Positions 1 to 6,256 of a stretch of DNA of 6,720 nucleotides are shown in pieces. Position 1 is the first letter of the stretch; the number at the start of each line of letters is the position of its first letter. The stretch is from Chloroflexota bacterium (lineage in GTDB: Bacteria > Chloroflexota > Anaerolineae > Aggregatilineales > UBA2796). The DNA lies in contig RFIM01000038.1 in NCBI GenBank assembly GCA_003695215.1, forward strand, positions 1 through 6,720, read 5' to 3'. A program made the translations under genes and the position numbers. A model generated the notes under the pieces. That model saw only the letters and a program-made list of their open reading frames with translations, made no database searches and had not been told where the DNA came from.

Positions 1-1958
1 CCTGTTGCCACGCCCTGCGGATTGGTGAACATCGTGGTGAAGAAGAAGGCGAAGACGCCGTAGAACGCGGCAGCGCAAGTCAGCCATAGGCCAGGGCGCC
101 ACGCCAAGCCTGCTGCTATCGCGACCAGCACAAAAGGTATCACGCCGAGGATCATGGCGTTGATCTCGCGCGGCGCGTAGAAGCTGCCATCTAGCGGATA
201 GCCGGCCAGGAAGATCGGCAAGGCAGCCGACCAAGGCAGCACCAGCGAGCCGAGCACAATGATTAGATCGAAGGCAGGGTAGCGCCGCATCTCTTGCCAG
301 AAAGTAGTGCGCCAACGCAGAAAGGCGATGCCGATCACCGCCAGAAGGCCGATGATCCACGAGCCAAAAATCCAGTAGTTGTTGAAGCTGGTCGGCGTTG
401 GGCGCACTTCCGAGCTGACGTTCTCGACCAGGCGGCTGCGCTCTTCCAGGAAGATGAACAGGAAGAACACGGCCACGGCGATTGCGGCGATGATGGCGAT
501 CTCGCCCGCAGGCACTCGAGCGCGATAGCCGCCGCTGAACCAGTACAAGACTACTAGCACTGCTGAGACGACTGCCGCGCCAATCAGGATGAGGCTGAGC
601 GTGCCGCTGACGAATTGAGAAGCTATCAGCAAGATTAGCGGCGCCAAGCGCAAGAGCATTTCCCATGCCTGATCAGGGTGCGCGCTGAAGTGCCTTGCAG
701 CCGTCAACAGGCCGCTCAGCAGCAAAATTAGCACTAGCGTGCTGCTCCACAACACCAAGCGACCGAGCAAGACGTTCGGATCGGGTGAGAGTGGCACAAG
801 GCCGACGCGGCCGCCTTGCTCATAGGCCGACCATTCGGCTTGGGCAGTGCGCACTTGCTCAGGTGGGATGATGCTGAGCGCGTTAGTCATCACAAGCGCA
901 GCAACCGCGCCGATCAGGATGCCCGTCAGCGCCAGCATGTAGACCGAGCGCCCGCGCACGGCGAGGCTCTCTACCAGTGCCATGATGGGCGCGTTGAGGC
1001 TTCTGTAGATTCCAAAGCACACAAAGGCTGCGCCCAAAGCGATAGCCAGCGCCAATGGCACGCCGAGCAACACTACGAGGATCAACAGACTGATATCTTG
1101 CGCAATGCCGCCTGCAAAAGCGTTTGCCGCCGCCTCAGCCGTTTGATCGCCGCCTAGATTCAGCTGGCTGAGCAGGAGCGTTGCGGCTGCGCCTGCCAAT
1201 GGCACAAGCACGACGCCCAGCACGGTCCAGATCACAGCGGGCGAGTGATCGCGGCGCTGCCAGCTTTGCAGCAGCTGGATCAGCAAGTACAAGCCGATGA
1301 AGCCCGCGAAGATCAGGATGTACATGAAGGCAGTCTCTTTAGAGCCGAGGTTGAGCAAGGTAGCGACCGCCAACAGCACTAAGAATTTCGGCTGGCGCGG
1401 TTGAACGCCATCAAGATAGGCGAAGACCGCGTAGGCCATTAGCATGGTGAAGAAGATCGCAGGTGTATCTTCGCGGATGTAGCGATGATGGAAGAGCAGC
1501 ATCGGGCTGATCAGGATCAGCACTGAGGCAGCCATTGCGCCGAACTTGCCTAGCCAACGCTCGAAGAGCAATTTCGGCATCAGCACCATGATCACGCCGA
1601 GTATGGCAGGGTAAAGCCGTGCGCTGAAATCGCTATCGCCGAACAGGAAATAGGCGAGCGCTGTGGCATGAAAGAGCACAGGGCCGTGCATCAGCGGCGT
1701 GTGCTGGAAAACGCCTTGTTGATAGAGATCATGGCTGTACTTAGTGTGCAGGCTCTCATCATGGCTCATCACGCGGTCGCCGAGGTTCACAAAGCGCGTG
1801 AAAGCTGCAATCGCGAAGATGGCCACGTAGAAGATCAATTCCCAGTTCAGCGTGTAGATGCGCGCAAGGGCGCTGTTGAGCAGCTCAGCTGCAGAGCGGC
1901 TCGACGCTTCGCTTTCCTCAGGCTGCTTATAGAGCGGCGCTTGGTCAAGTGTCGCCAT
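1..1958 (-). CDS. Membrane glycosyltransferase, TIGR03663 / Agl23-like GT-C family (3' end outside window)
   Basis: An unbroken minus-strand reading frame of 652 codons starts at ATG 1958 and leaves the window without a stop. A GAGG sits 7 bases before the ATG. After a roughly 38-residue polar N-terminus the protein is mostly hydrophobic helices (first about residues 40-58), with a soluble loop in the middle. The first predicted outer loop carries SHDESLH (residues 65-71, with the D67-E68 pair) and MHGPVLFH (90-97). This layout resembles GT-C enzymes, which use lipid-linked sugar donors and a loop-1 acidic pair. The last visible residues, FTNPQG, match a conserved block I associate with TIGR03663 (flippase activity-associated Agl23), where it precedes a C-terminal region lying outside this window. 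The likely role is transfer of a sugar to a lipid or protein at the outer face of the membrane; donor and acceptor are unknown. It follows the sigma/anti-sigma pair by 31 bp, so it is probably in the same transcript. Family placement is from memory of motifs, not from a search. Confidence 0.85.
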   Translation of the reverse strand, partial: MATLDQAPLYKQPEESEASSRSAAELLNSALARIYTLNWELIFYVAIFAIAAFTRFVNLGDRVMSHDESLHTKYSHDLYQQGVFQHTPLMHGPVLFHATALAYFLFGDSDFSARLYPAILGVIMVLMPKLLFERWLGKFGAMAASVLILISPMLLFHHRYIREDTPAIFFTMLMAYAVFAYLDGVQPRQPKFLVLLAVATLLNLGSKETAFMYILIFAGFIGLYLLIQLLQSWQRRDHSPAVIWTVLGVVLVPLAGAAATLLLSQLNLGGDQTAEAAANAFAGGIAQDISLLILVVLLGVPLALAIALGAAFVCFGIYRSLNAPIMALVESLAVRGRSVYMLALTGILIGAVAALVMTNALSIIPPEQVRTAQAEWSAYEQGGRVGLVPLSPDPNVLLGRLVLWSSTLVLILLLSGLLTAARHFSAHPDQAWEMLLRLAPLILLIASQFVSGTLSLILIGAAVVSAVLVVLYWFSGGYRARVPAGEIAIIAAIAVAVFFLFIFLEERSRLVENVSSEVRPTPTSFNNYWIFGSWIIGLLAVIGIAFLRWRTTFWQEMRRYPAFDLIIVLGSLVLPWSAALPIFLAGYPLDGSFYAPREINAMILGVIPFVLVAIAAGLAWRPGLWLTCAAAFYGVFAFFFTTMFTNPQGVAT

Positions 1959-1989
1959 AGGTAATCCTCAACTCATCTTGTGACTGGCA

Positions 1990-2541
1990 TTATGGTTTAC
2001 GCGCGCTGGGCGCGGGCGCTGCTGAGGGCGCGTTGGCGTAAAGCGCAGTCAGCGAGGCGGTCGGGCGGGCCATAGCATTGCCCAGTGGATCGGGCGTCTC
2101 AGTGAAGATCGGCGTGAGCGTGGCGCGCACAATTGCAGGCGAAGGCGGCAACGGCGCTGCCACAGCCGCTGAGCCGCGAAAGACAAACGCGGCGCACATC
2201 AAGGTGAGCGTGAGCGTGAGCAAGGCGCTGGCAGGGCGCAGGTCGGTGTAGCGCGGCGGCTTTTGCCATGTTTGCGCTTTCACGCCTTGCCAGATGCGCG
2301 CCAACTGCGCCGCGTTTGGCTGTCCTAGAGCGGGCAGATGCCGCTTTAGCTCATAGACGGTCGCTAGCTCGCATTGCAGCTCAGCATAGCAGCTCTCGCA
2401 GTGTGCGATATGCTTGGCAAGGCGCAAGCGCTGCGCCTGCGAGAGCTGATCGGTCACGTATGCCTTCAGCTGATGACGGATAGTTCTACATCGCATGCTC
2501 AAAGTTGCCTGTCGCCTAGAAAACGGTACTTTGAGGTACAT
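1990..2541 (-). CDS. Zinc-finger (ZAS-type) transmembrane anti-sigma factor
   Basis: The 183-residue protein has an N-terminal zinc-binding anti-sigma domain with C18, H44, C48 and C51. This is the C-x25-H-x3-C-x2-C spacing of the ZAS family, the same as in RsrA. A membrane-proximal linker follows, then one hydrophobic segment (about residues 104-121) and a roughly 60-residue tail rich in Ala, Pro, Ser and Thr that would lie outside the membrane. The expected role is to hold the neighbouring ECF sigma factor inactive at the cytoplasmic face until an envelope or redox signal releases it. The ATG at 2541 overlaps the sigma stop (TAATG), which suggests translational coupling. Its nearest GAGG is about 16 bases upstream, too far for a normal ribosome site. 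An in-frame ATG at 2496 (Met16) would place the first Cys at residue 3, as in many relatives, but it also lacks a clear ribosome site. The function is well supported; the start is not settled. Confidence 0.88.
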   Translation of the reverse strand: MYLKVPFSRRQATLSMRCRTIRHQLKAYVTDQLSQAQRLRLAKHIAHCESCYAELQCELATVYELKRHLPALGQPNAAQLARIWQGVKAQTWQKPPRYTDLRPASALLTLTLTLMCAAFVFRGSAAVAAPLPPSPAIVRATLTPIFTETPDPLGNAMARPTASLTALYANAPSAAPAPSARKP

Positions 2542-3194
2542 TAGGCGCTGCTGAATTCCTCAAGCAAGCCGATCTCAACATCATTCAAGATGCTGCGCAG
2601 CGCTTCATGCGCAAGGCGGACGCGACTCTCGGCCGTCTTTTGTGGGCAGTTCAGCACTTCGGCCATCTCACGGTAGGTTAGACCTTGCCCATAGCGCAGC
2701 ACAATTGCCTCGCACAGGCGCGGCGAGAGCGCGCCAAGCGCGCGCTCCAGCGATTCGCAAGCGTTGCGCCACGCCACAGCCACTTCAGGCGATTGTGCGC
2801 TCGGCGCTCGCGGCTCGCCCTTCATGCCGATCAGCGAAGAGAGCGCGACAGTCGGCAGCCATTTGCGGCGGCGCGCGTTGCGGCAGCGGCTGACAGTGAT
2901 AGTGTACAGCCATGTGCGGAAGCTGCCGCGCTGCGGATCGAACTGATGCAGGCTGCGGAAGACATAAACCATGACTTCCTGCACCACATCTTCGCTATCC
3001 TGCGGATGCAGCAACAGGCTGTAGGCTAGCCGATAGACATCGCCTGCCACGGCATTGTAGAGCGCTTCGTGAGCCGCCTGATCGCCTTCTTTGCAACGCG
3101 CAATCAAGCTCTGGAACTGTGCCTCTTCGTTCGGATCGCGTGCAGAATATGCCATTTGCTTCGCCATTTTACGCTTGACGCAGCAATTATACAC
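2541..3194 (-). CDS. ECF-family RNA polymerase sigma factor (sigma-70 regions 2 and 4)
   Basis: The 217-residue frame contains sigma region 2 (about residues 45-111), including DSEDVVQEVMVYVF (66-79) and the region 2.3/2.4 stretch FRTWLYTITVSRCRN (92-106). A linker follows, then region 4 (about 147-205) with LSPRLCEAIVLRY and the helix-turn-helix YREMAEVLNCPQKTAESRVR. Regions 1 and 3 are absent, as is usual for extracytoplasmic-function sigma factors. It would direct RNA polymerase to a small set of promoters, possibly including its own, when the co-encoded anti-sigma lets go. The longest frame begins at a GTG (3194) that abuts and overlaps a TATAAT hexamer. In-frame ATGs at 3167 (Met10) and 3155 (Met14) are alternatives, giving 208 or 204 residues. 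A GAGGAAAG lies 12 bases before the GTG, and the ATGs have no clear ribosome site, so the start is open. The nearest functional partner is the overlapping anti-sigma gene. Confidence 0.92.
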   Translation of the reverse strand: MYNCCVKRKMAKQMAYSARDPNEEAQFQSLIARCKEGDQAAHEALYNAVAGDVYRLAYSLLLHPQDSEDVVQEVMVYVFRSLHQFDPQRGSFRTWLYTITVSRCRNARRRKWLPTVALSSLIGMKGEPRAPSAQSPEVAVAWRNACESLERALGALSPRLCEAIVLRYGQGLTYREMAEVLNCPQKTAESRVRLAHEALRSILNDVEIGLLEEFSSA

Positions 3195-3212
3195 AAGCGC
3201 GGCCGACTTTCC
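3186..3212 (-). promoter_or_regulatory. Possible promoter of the sigma/anti-sigma/glycosyltransferase set
   Basis: On the minus strand, TATAAT at 3191-3186 is a perfect -10 hexamer. No TTGACA-like -35 is present at the usual distance. Instead GGAAA (3212-3208) lies 16 bp upstream, which recalls the GGAAC -35 element of many ECF promoters and could point to autoregulation. The same bases also read as GAGGAAAG, so they might be a ribosome site for the GTG at 3194. Transcription from this hexamer would start near 3179, inside the longest sigma reading frame, and would then favour the ATG at 3167 or 3155 as the start. This is a pattern reading only. Confidence 0.35.
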
Positions 3213-3307
3213 TCACCCGAAGTGCTTGTGCTGCAACCTCAGGCTGCTGCGCTGCACTTGCAGGCTTGCACGCTCGCTGAGAAAAGCCGCGATAGGTCAC
3301 TTGGCTA

Positions 3308-3340
3308 GCTGAGCAAGCTTGTGCGCTTGAGGCACTCAGC
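3308..3340. other. Bulged inverted repeat in the divergent intergenic region
   Basis: GCTGAG (3308-3313) followed directly by CAAGC (3314-3318) can pair with GCTTG (3325-3329) and CTCAGC (3335-3340). This leaves a 6-base loop and a 5-base bulge (AGGCA) on one side, for 11 base pairs in total. There is no T-tract directly after it on the plus strand, so it is not a standard intrinsic terminator. It could be a protein-binding site or a leader structure, or chance. The rest of 3195-3393 shows no gene or clear element beyond scattered repeats of GCTTGTG. Confidence 0.25.
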
Positions 3341-3360
3341 GCTTTGTGCATTTTGCCCAA

Positions 3361-3390
3361 TTGATCTCTTGCCTGCTCTCATGTTAGCCT
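3361..3390 (+). promoter_or_regulatory. Tentative promoter of the sugar ABC operon
   Basis: TTGATC (3361-3366, four of six matches to TTGACA) is followed after 18 bp by TAGCCT (3385-3390), a weak -10 preceded by an extended TG (3382-3383). The predicted start would fall near 3397, in the middle of the operator at 3394-3407, which is a sensible geometry for repression. The -10 is poor, so confidence is low. No Shine-Dalgarno sequence is visible before the ATPase ATG at 3422. Confidence 0.25.
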
Positions 3391-3393
3391 ATC

Positions 3394-3407
3394 TGAAAAC
3401 GTTTACA
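3394..3407 (+). promoter_or_regulatory. LacI/CcpA-type operator, site 1 (upstream of ABC operon)
   Basis: TGAAAACGTTTACA contains the perfect palindrome AAACGTTT centred on CG (3400/3401) and fits the cre-like pattern TGNAANCGNTNNCA. LacI-family proteins with a hinge-helix leucine typically recognise such sites with a central CG. It ends 14 bases before the ATPase start codon. A second site with the same TGAAAACGTTT core lies before the binding-protein gene at 6292. The LacI-family protein encoded at 4204-5217 is the natural candidate to bind both, giving autoregulation of the operon. Confidence 0.72.
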
Positions 3408-3421
3408 AAAGCTCTTTAGCG

Positions 3422-4191
3422 ATGACCAGTCCGCTGCTTTATATTGACCACATCAGCAAATCTTTTGGCGCAGTGCGTGCCTTGCAGGAAGTCTCCTTTG
3501 CCGTCCAGCGCGCCGAGATCGTGGCGTTGGTCGGTGATAACGGCGCAGGCAAATCCACGCTGGTCAAGATTATCTCAGGTGCGCTAGCGCCTGATAGCGG
3601 CAAGCTCTGGCTAGAAGGGCGTGAGGTGCATTTCCGCCGCCCTGCTGATGCCATCCGCGAGGGTATCGAGACTGTCTACCAACACCTTGCCTTGATCGAA
3701 GAGCTGGACGTGGCTGACAACGTCTATCCGGGCGTGAGGTCATGCGCGGTGGCTGGCTTGGCAAACGGCTCGGCTGGCTGAACCGCCCGCTAATGCGCCA
3801 GATGACGCAACAGGCGATCAGCCAGCTGCACATCAAGATTCCGTCGCCAAATCGCTCAGTGCGCCGTCTCAGCGGCGGTCAGCGGCAAGCTGTTGCCATT
3901 GGCCGAGCGATTACCTGGGGACACAAGCTGCTGATCCTGGATGAGCCAACGGCTGCGCTCGGTGTGGAAGAGACCGAGCAGGTGTTGGTGACAATCGAGA
4001 AGTTGCGCGATGAGCAAGCGCTGAGCATGATCGTAGTCAGCCATAACATGCAGGATGTCTACCGCATCGCCGATCGCGTAGTCGTCCTGCGGCAAGGTCG
4101 GCATGTCGCCACGCTCGTCAAGCGAGAGACAACGCCGCAAGAAATCGTCGCTTACATCACCGGCGCCAAGAGCCAAACTCAGCCTGTTTGA
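3422..4191 (+). CDS. Sugar ABC transporter ATP-binding protein (single-domain, RbsA/FrcA-like), interrupted by an apparent one-base deletion
   Basis: The gene is read in two frames: 3422-3781 carries the N-terminal half, and the C-terminal half continues in another frame (ATG at 3742) to 4191. The first part has Walker A GDNGAGKST (residues 38-46) and the Q-loop glutamine (Q87). The second has the signature LSGGQ (150-154), Walker B LLILDEPT (D174-E175) and the switch histidine H208, numbered on the joined protein. Adding one base between 3728 and 3729 turns TATCCGGGCGTGAG into codons for Y-L-G-R-E when the base is T. This joins the halves into a complete 256-residue ATPase, about the size of single-domain FrcA-type proteins rather than the tandem-domain RbsA. 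It would power import through the permease encoded downstream. As written, neither half can hydrolyse ATP alone, since Walker A and Walker B are separated. Either the sequence has an error here or the gene is newly inactivated. No Shine-Dalgarno sequence is evident before 3422. Confidence 0.9.
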
Positions 4192-4203
4192 GGAGCAGCG
4201 CAT

Positions 4204-5217
4204 ATGGCGACTATCAAAGACATCGCACAGCTGGCAGGCGTCTCGCTAGCTACAGTCTCGCGAGTCTTGAACAACACAGGCAAGGTCAGCCCTGCTTTGC
4301 GCGCTCAGGTTTTAGCAGCTGTTGAGACGCTCAACTATCAGCCGAACGCGCCTGCGCGCAGCCTGCGGCGCCGCGAGACGCGCCTGATCGGCGTGTTGAT
4401 TCCGCAGCTCAATCATCCGTTCTTTGGCACGCTCGCCTACAGCATTGAGCGCTTCCTATTCGCGGAAGGTTTTCGTATCCTGGTCTGCAGTGCCGAAGAA
4501 GACGCTGAGCGTGAGGCTGAATACACGCAACTGCTCGTCCGCCAGCGCGTGGACGGCGCTATCGTGGCGCCTACAGGCCTAGACCTTAAGTGGTCAGCGC
4601 ACTTTGCGCACGCCAATATTCCGATCGTCCTGATCGACCGCAACTTGCCCGAAGTGGTTGCTAGCCGCGTGATGGTGGATAACTGGCAAGGCGGCTATCA
4701 AGGCGCGTTGCACCTGATTGAGCTAGGGCATCGGCACATCGGCATCATCAGCGCTTCACGGCACAGCCAAGCCATGCAGGATCGCCTACAAGGCGCGCTG
4801 CAGGCGCTGCACGATCACGACGTCGCCTATGAAGTCTACCAACCGAGCGCTGAGACGCTGCAACAATACGATCTCGGCTTCCATGCTGCGCTCAGCTTGC
4901 TCGCTCATCAGCCGACGCTGAGCGCGCTCTTCGCCCTGACCGACGTGACCGCTATCGGCGCGATGCACGCGGCCGTCAGCCAAGGCTTGTCCATCCCTGA
5001 GCAGCTCAGCATCCTCGGCTTTGACGGCATCGAGCTAGGTGCCTATCTGATCCCTGCGCTGACGACGATCGCTCAGCCTATTGAGCAGCTCGGCTGCAAA
5101 GCCGCTGAAATCCTGCTCAAATCCATCGGGCGCACGCAAACGACGCAAGAGCATCTCATCCTGCCGACGCAGCTGCTGAAGCGCGCCAGCACAAGCGCGC
5201 CGATGCGCAAGGAGTGA
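4204..5217 (+). CDS. LacI-family transcriptional regulator
   Basis: The 337-residue protein begins with the family DNA-binding domain: helix-turn-helix TIKDIAQLAGVSLATVSRVL (residues 3-22), then a hinge helix PNAPARSL with Leu54 at the position that wedges into a central CG step. A sugar-binding-type effector domain follows, with NHPFFG (70-75), the VLIDRN strand (142-147, D145-R146) and GFDG (272-275). The recognition-helix pair L15-A16 followed by TVSR resembles CcpA (M-A-TVSR), which fits the two TGAAAACGTTT operators at 3394 and 6292. It probably represses the operon until a sugar or sugar derivative binds. The start is secure: GAGGAG (4190-4195) overlaps the ATPase stop and lies 8 bases before the ATG. 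The gene sits inside the transporter operon, between ATPase and permease, 12 bp after the former and 7 bp before the latter. The effector cannot be named. Confidence 0.95.
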   Translation: MATIKDIAQLAGVSLATVSRVLNNTGKVSPALRAQVLAAVETLNYQPNAPARSLRRRETRLIGVLIPQLNHPFFGTLAYSIERFLFAEGFRILVCSAEEDAEREAEYTQLLVRQRVDGAIVAPTGLDLKWSAHFAHANIPIVLIDRNLPEVVASRVMVDNWQGGYQGALHLIELGHRHIGIISASRHSQAMQDRLQGALQALHDHDVAYEVYQPSAETLQQYDLGFHAALSLLAHQPTLSALFALTDVTAIGAMHAAVSQGLSIPEQLSILGFDGIELGAYLIPALTTIAQPIEQLGCKAAEILLKSIGRTQTTQEHLILPTQLLKRASTSAPMRKE

Positions 5218-5224
5218 TGGCACT

Positions 5225-6253
5225 GTGGCAGATATCACAAGCACGCGCACAGGCGCGATCGATCCCAATGCCATTCGCCAGAGCATGAATCAGCTATTGG
5301 TGCGCTATGGAATCGTCGTAGTGCTGATCGTGCTGGTGATAGCGATGTCCATCCTCTCGCCGATCTTGCGCGATGGGCAGCAGCTCTTCTTGACGCCGCG
5401 CAACCTGATCCAAGTGGCGCTCCAAGCCTCGATCAACATGATCTTGGCAGTCGGCATGACCTTTGTCATCACCAGTGGCGGCATCGATCTCTCGATCGGC
5501 TCGATCGTGGCGCTGTGCGGCGTGCTCTCGGCAATGGCGATGCGCGATCTGGCTATCGGACCTTGGCTCGGTTTCGCGCTATCGGTGACGATCGGCGCGC
5601 TGTGCGGCTTGATCAACGGCTTGCTGATCACGCAATTGCGCTTGGCGCCCTTCATCGTGACGCTCGGCACGCTCGGCATTTTTCGCGGCGCTGCGCTGAT
5701 CGTCAGCGATGGTCGGTCAGTTTACGGCTTTGATCGCAGCTTCCAGGAGATTTTCTCAGCGCGCCTGCCGCTCAGCGCCGACCTAGAACTGCCCGTGGCA
5801 GTCCTGATCGCAGCCGTGATCGGCGTCTTGGCGTGGATGATCCTGACTCAGACGCGCTTTGGCAAGTACACGATCGCCATTGGCGGAAGCGAAGAGACTA
5901 CGCGCCTTGCCGGGGTGCCTGTGCAGCGCTATAAGCTCGGTATCTACACGCTGTGCGGCTTGCTAGCAGGCGTGGCAGGTGCTTTGCTCTTGGCGCGCCT
6001 GCGCAGCGGCGATCCGACCTTTGGCACAGGCTTTGAGCTAAACGCCATCGCTGCCACAGTCATGGGCGGCACAAGCCTGGCAGGCGGAAGCGGCACGATC
6101 CTCGGAACGCTGGTCGGATCGCTGATCATCAGCGTGGTGCAGAATGCCATGAATCTTTTCAACGTGCAGAGCTACTGGCAGCAGCTGATCATCGGCGCCG
6201 TGATTCTCTTCGCCGTCATTCTTGATCAATGGCGGCGCCGACAGAGTCGCTAG
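5225..6253 (+). CDS. Sugar ABC transporter permease (RbsC-like, BPD_transp_2 family)
   Basis: The 342-residue protein is strongly hydrophobic, with about 8-10 membrane segments after a roughly 25-residue polar N-terminus. It carries hallmarks of the ribose/xylose-type permease family: TSGGIDLSIGS (residues 83-93), the cytoplasmic coupling-loop region around IGGSEETTRLAGV (219-231), and the glycine-rich AATVMGGTSLAGGSGT stretch (276-291). It forms the membrane channel, probably as a dimer, taking sugar from the binding protein encoded downstream and energised by the ATPase encoded upstream. The start is a GTG at 5225, 7 bases after the LacI stop, with AAGGAG (5209-5214) 10 bases upstream. The ATG at 5217 is out of frame, and the next in-frame ATG (5285) has no ribosome site. 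Length is normal for the family, no break is seen, and the substrate is not determined. Confidence 0.94.
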   Translation: MADITSTRTGAIDPNAIRQSMNQLLVRYGIVVVLIVLVIAMSILSPILRDGQQLFLTPRNLIQVALQASINMILAVGMTFVITSGGIDLSIGSIVALCGVLSAMAMRDLAIGPWLGFALSVTIGALCGLINGLLITQLRLAPFIVTLGTLGIFRGAALIVSDGRSVYGFDRSFQEIFSARLPLSADLELPVAVLIAAVIGVLAWMILTQTRFGKYTIAIGGSEETTRLAGVPVQRYKLGIYTLCGLLAGVAGALLLARLRSGDPTFGTGFELNAIAATVMGGTSLAGGSGTILGTLVGSLIISVVQNAMNLFNVQSYWQQLIIGAVILFAVILDQWRRRQSR

Positions 6254-6256
6254 CCT

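Noticed and set aside
294..1964. Plus-strand frames at 294-557, 816-1157 and 1668-1964
   Set aside because: They lie antisense inside the continuous 652-codon membrane glycosyltransferase frame, have low-complexity Arg/His/Ala-rich composition and no family features.
2268..3312. Several plus-strand frames opposite the sigma and anti-sigma genes and into the intergenic region
   Set aside because: Antisense shadows of well-supported minus-strand genes; their Arg/Ala-rich translations match no family I recognise and they have no convincing ribosome sites.
3722..3745. Programmed -1 ribosomal frameshift joining the two ATPase halves
   Set aside because: No X-XXY-YYZ slippery heptamer or obvious following stem is seen at TATCCGGGCGTGAGG, and a one-base deletion explains the break exactly.
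3742..4191. Independent gene starting at ATG 3742
   Set aside because: It begins mid-domain, lacks Walker A, and the only GAGG is 2 bases before the ATG, too close for a normal ribosome site; it is the second half of the ATPase gene.
5217..5230. ATG at 5217 overlapping the LacI stop as permease start
   Set aside because: It is not in the permease frame; the GTG at 5225 is in frame and has AAGGAG 10 bases upstream.
3439..5679. Minus-strand frames opposite the ATPase, LacI and permease genes
   Set aside because: The sense strand encodes complete, motif-bearing proteins; the antisense frames show no recognisable domain.
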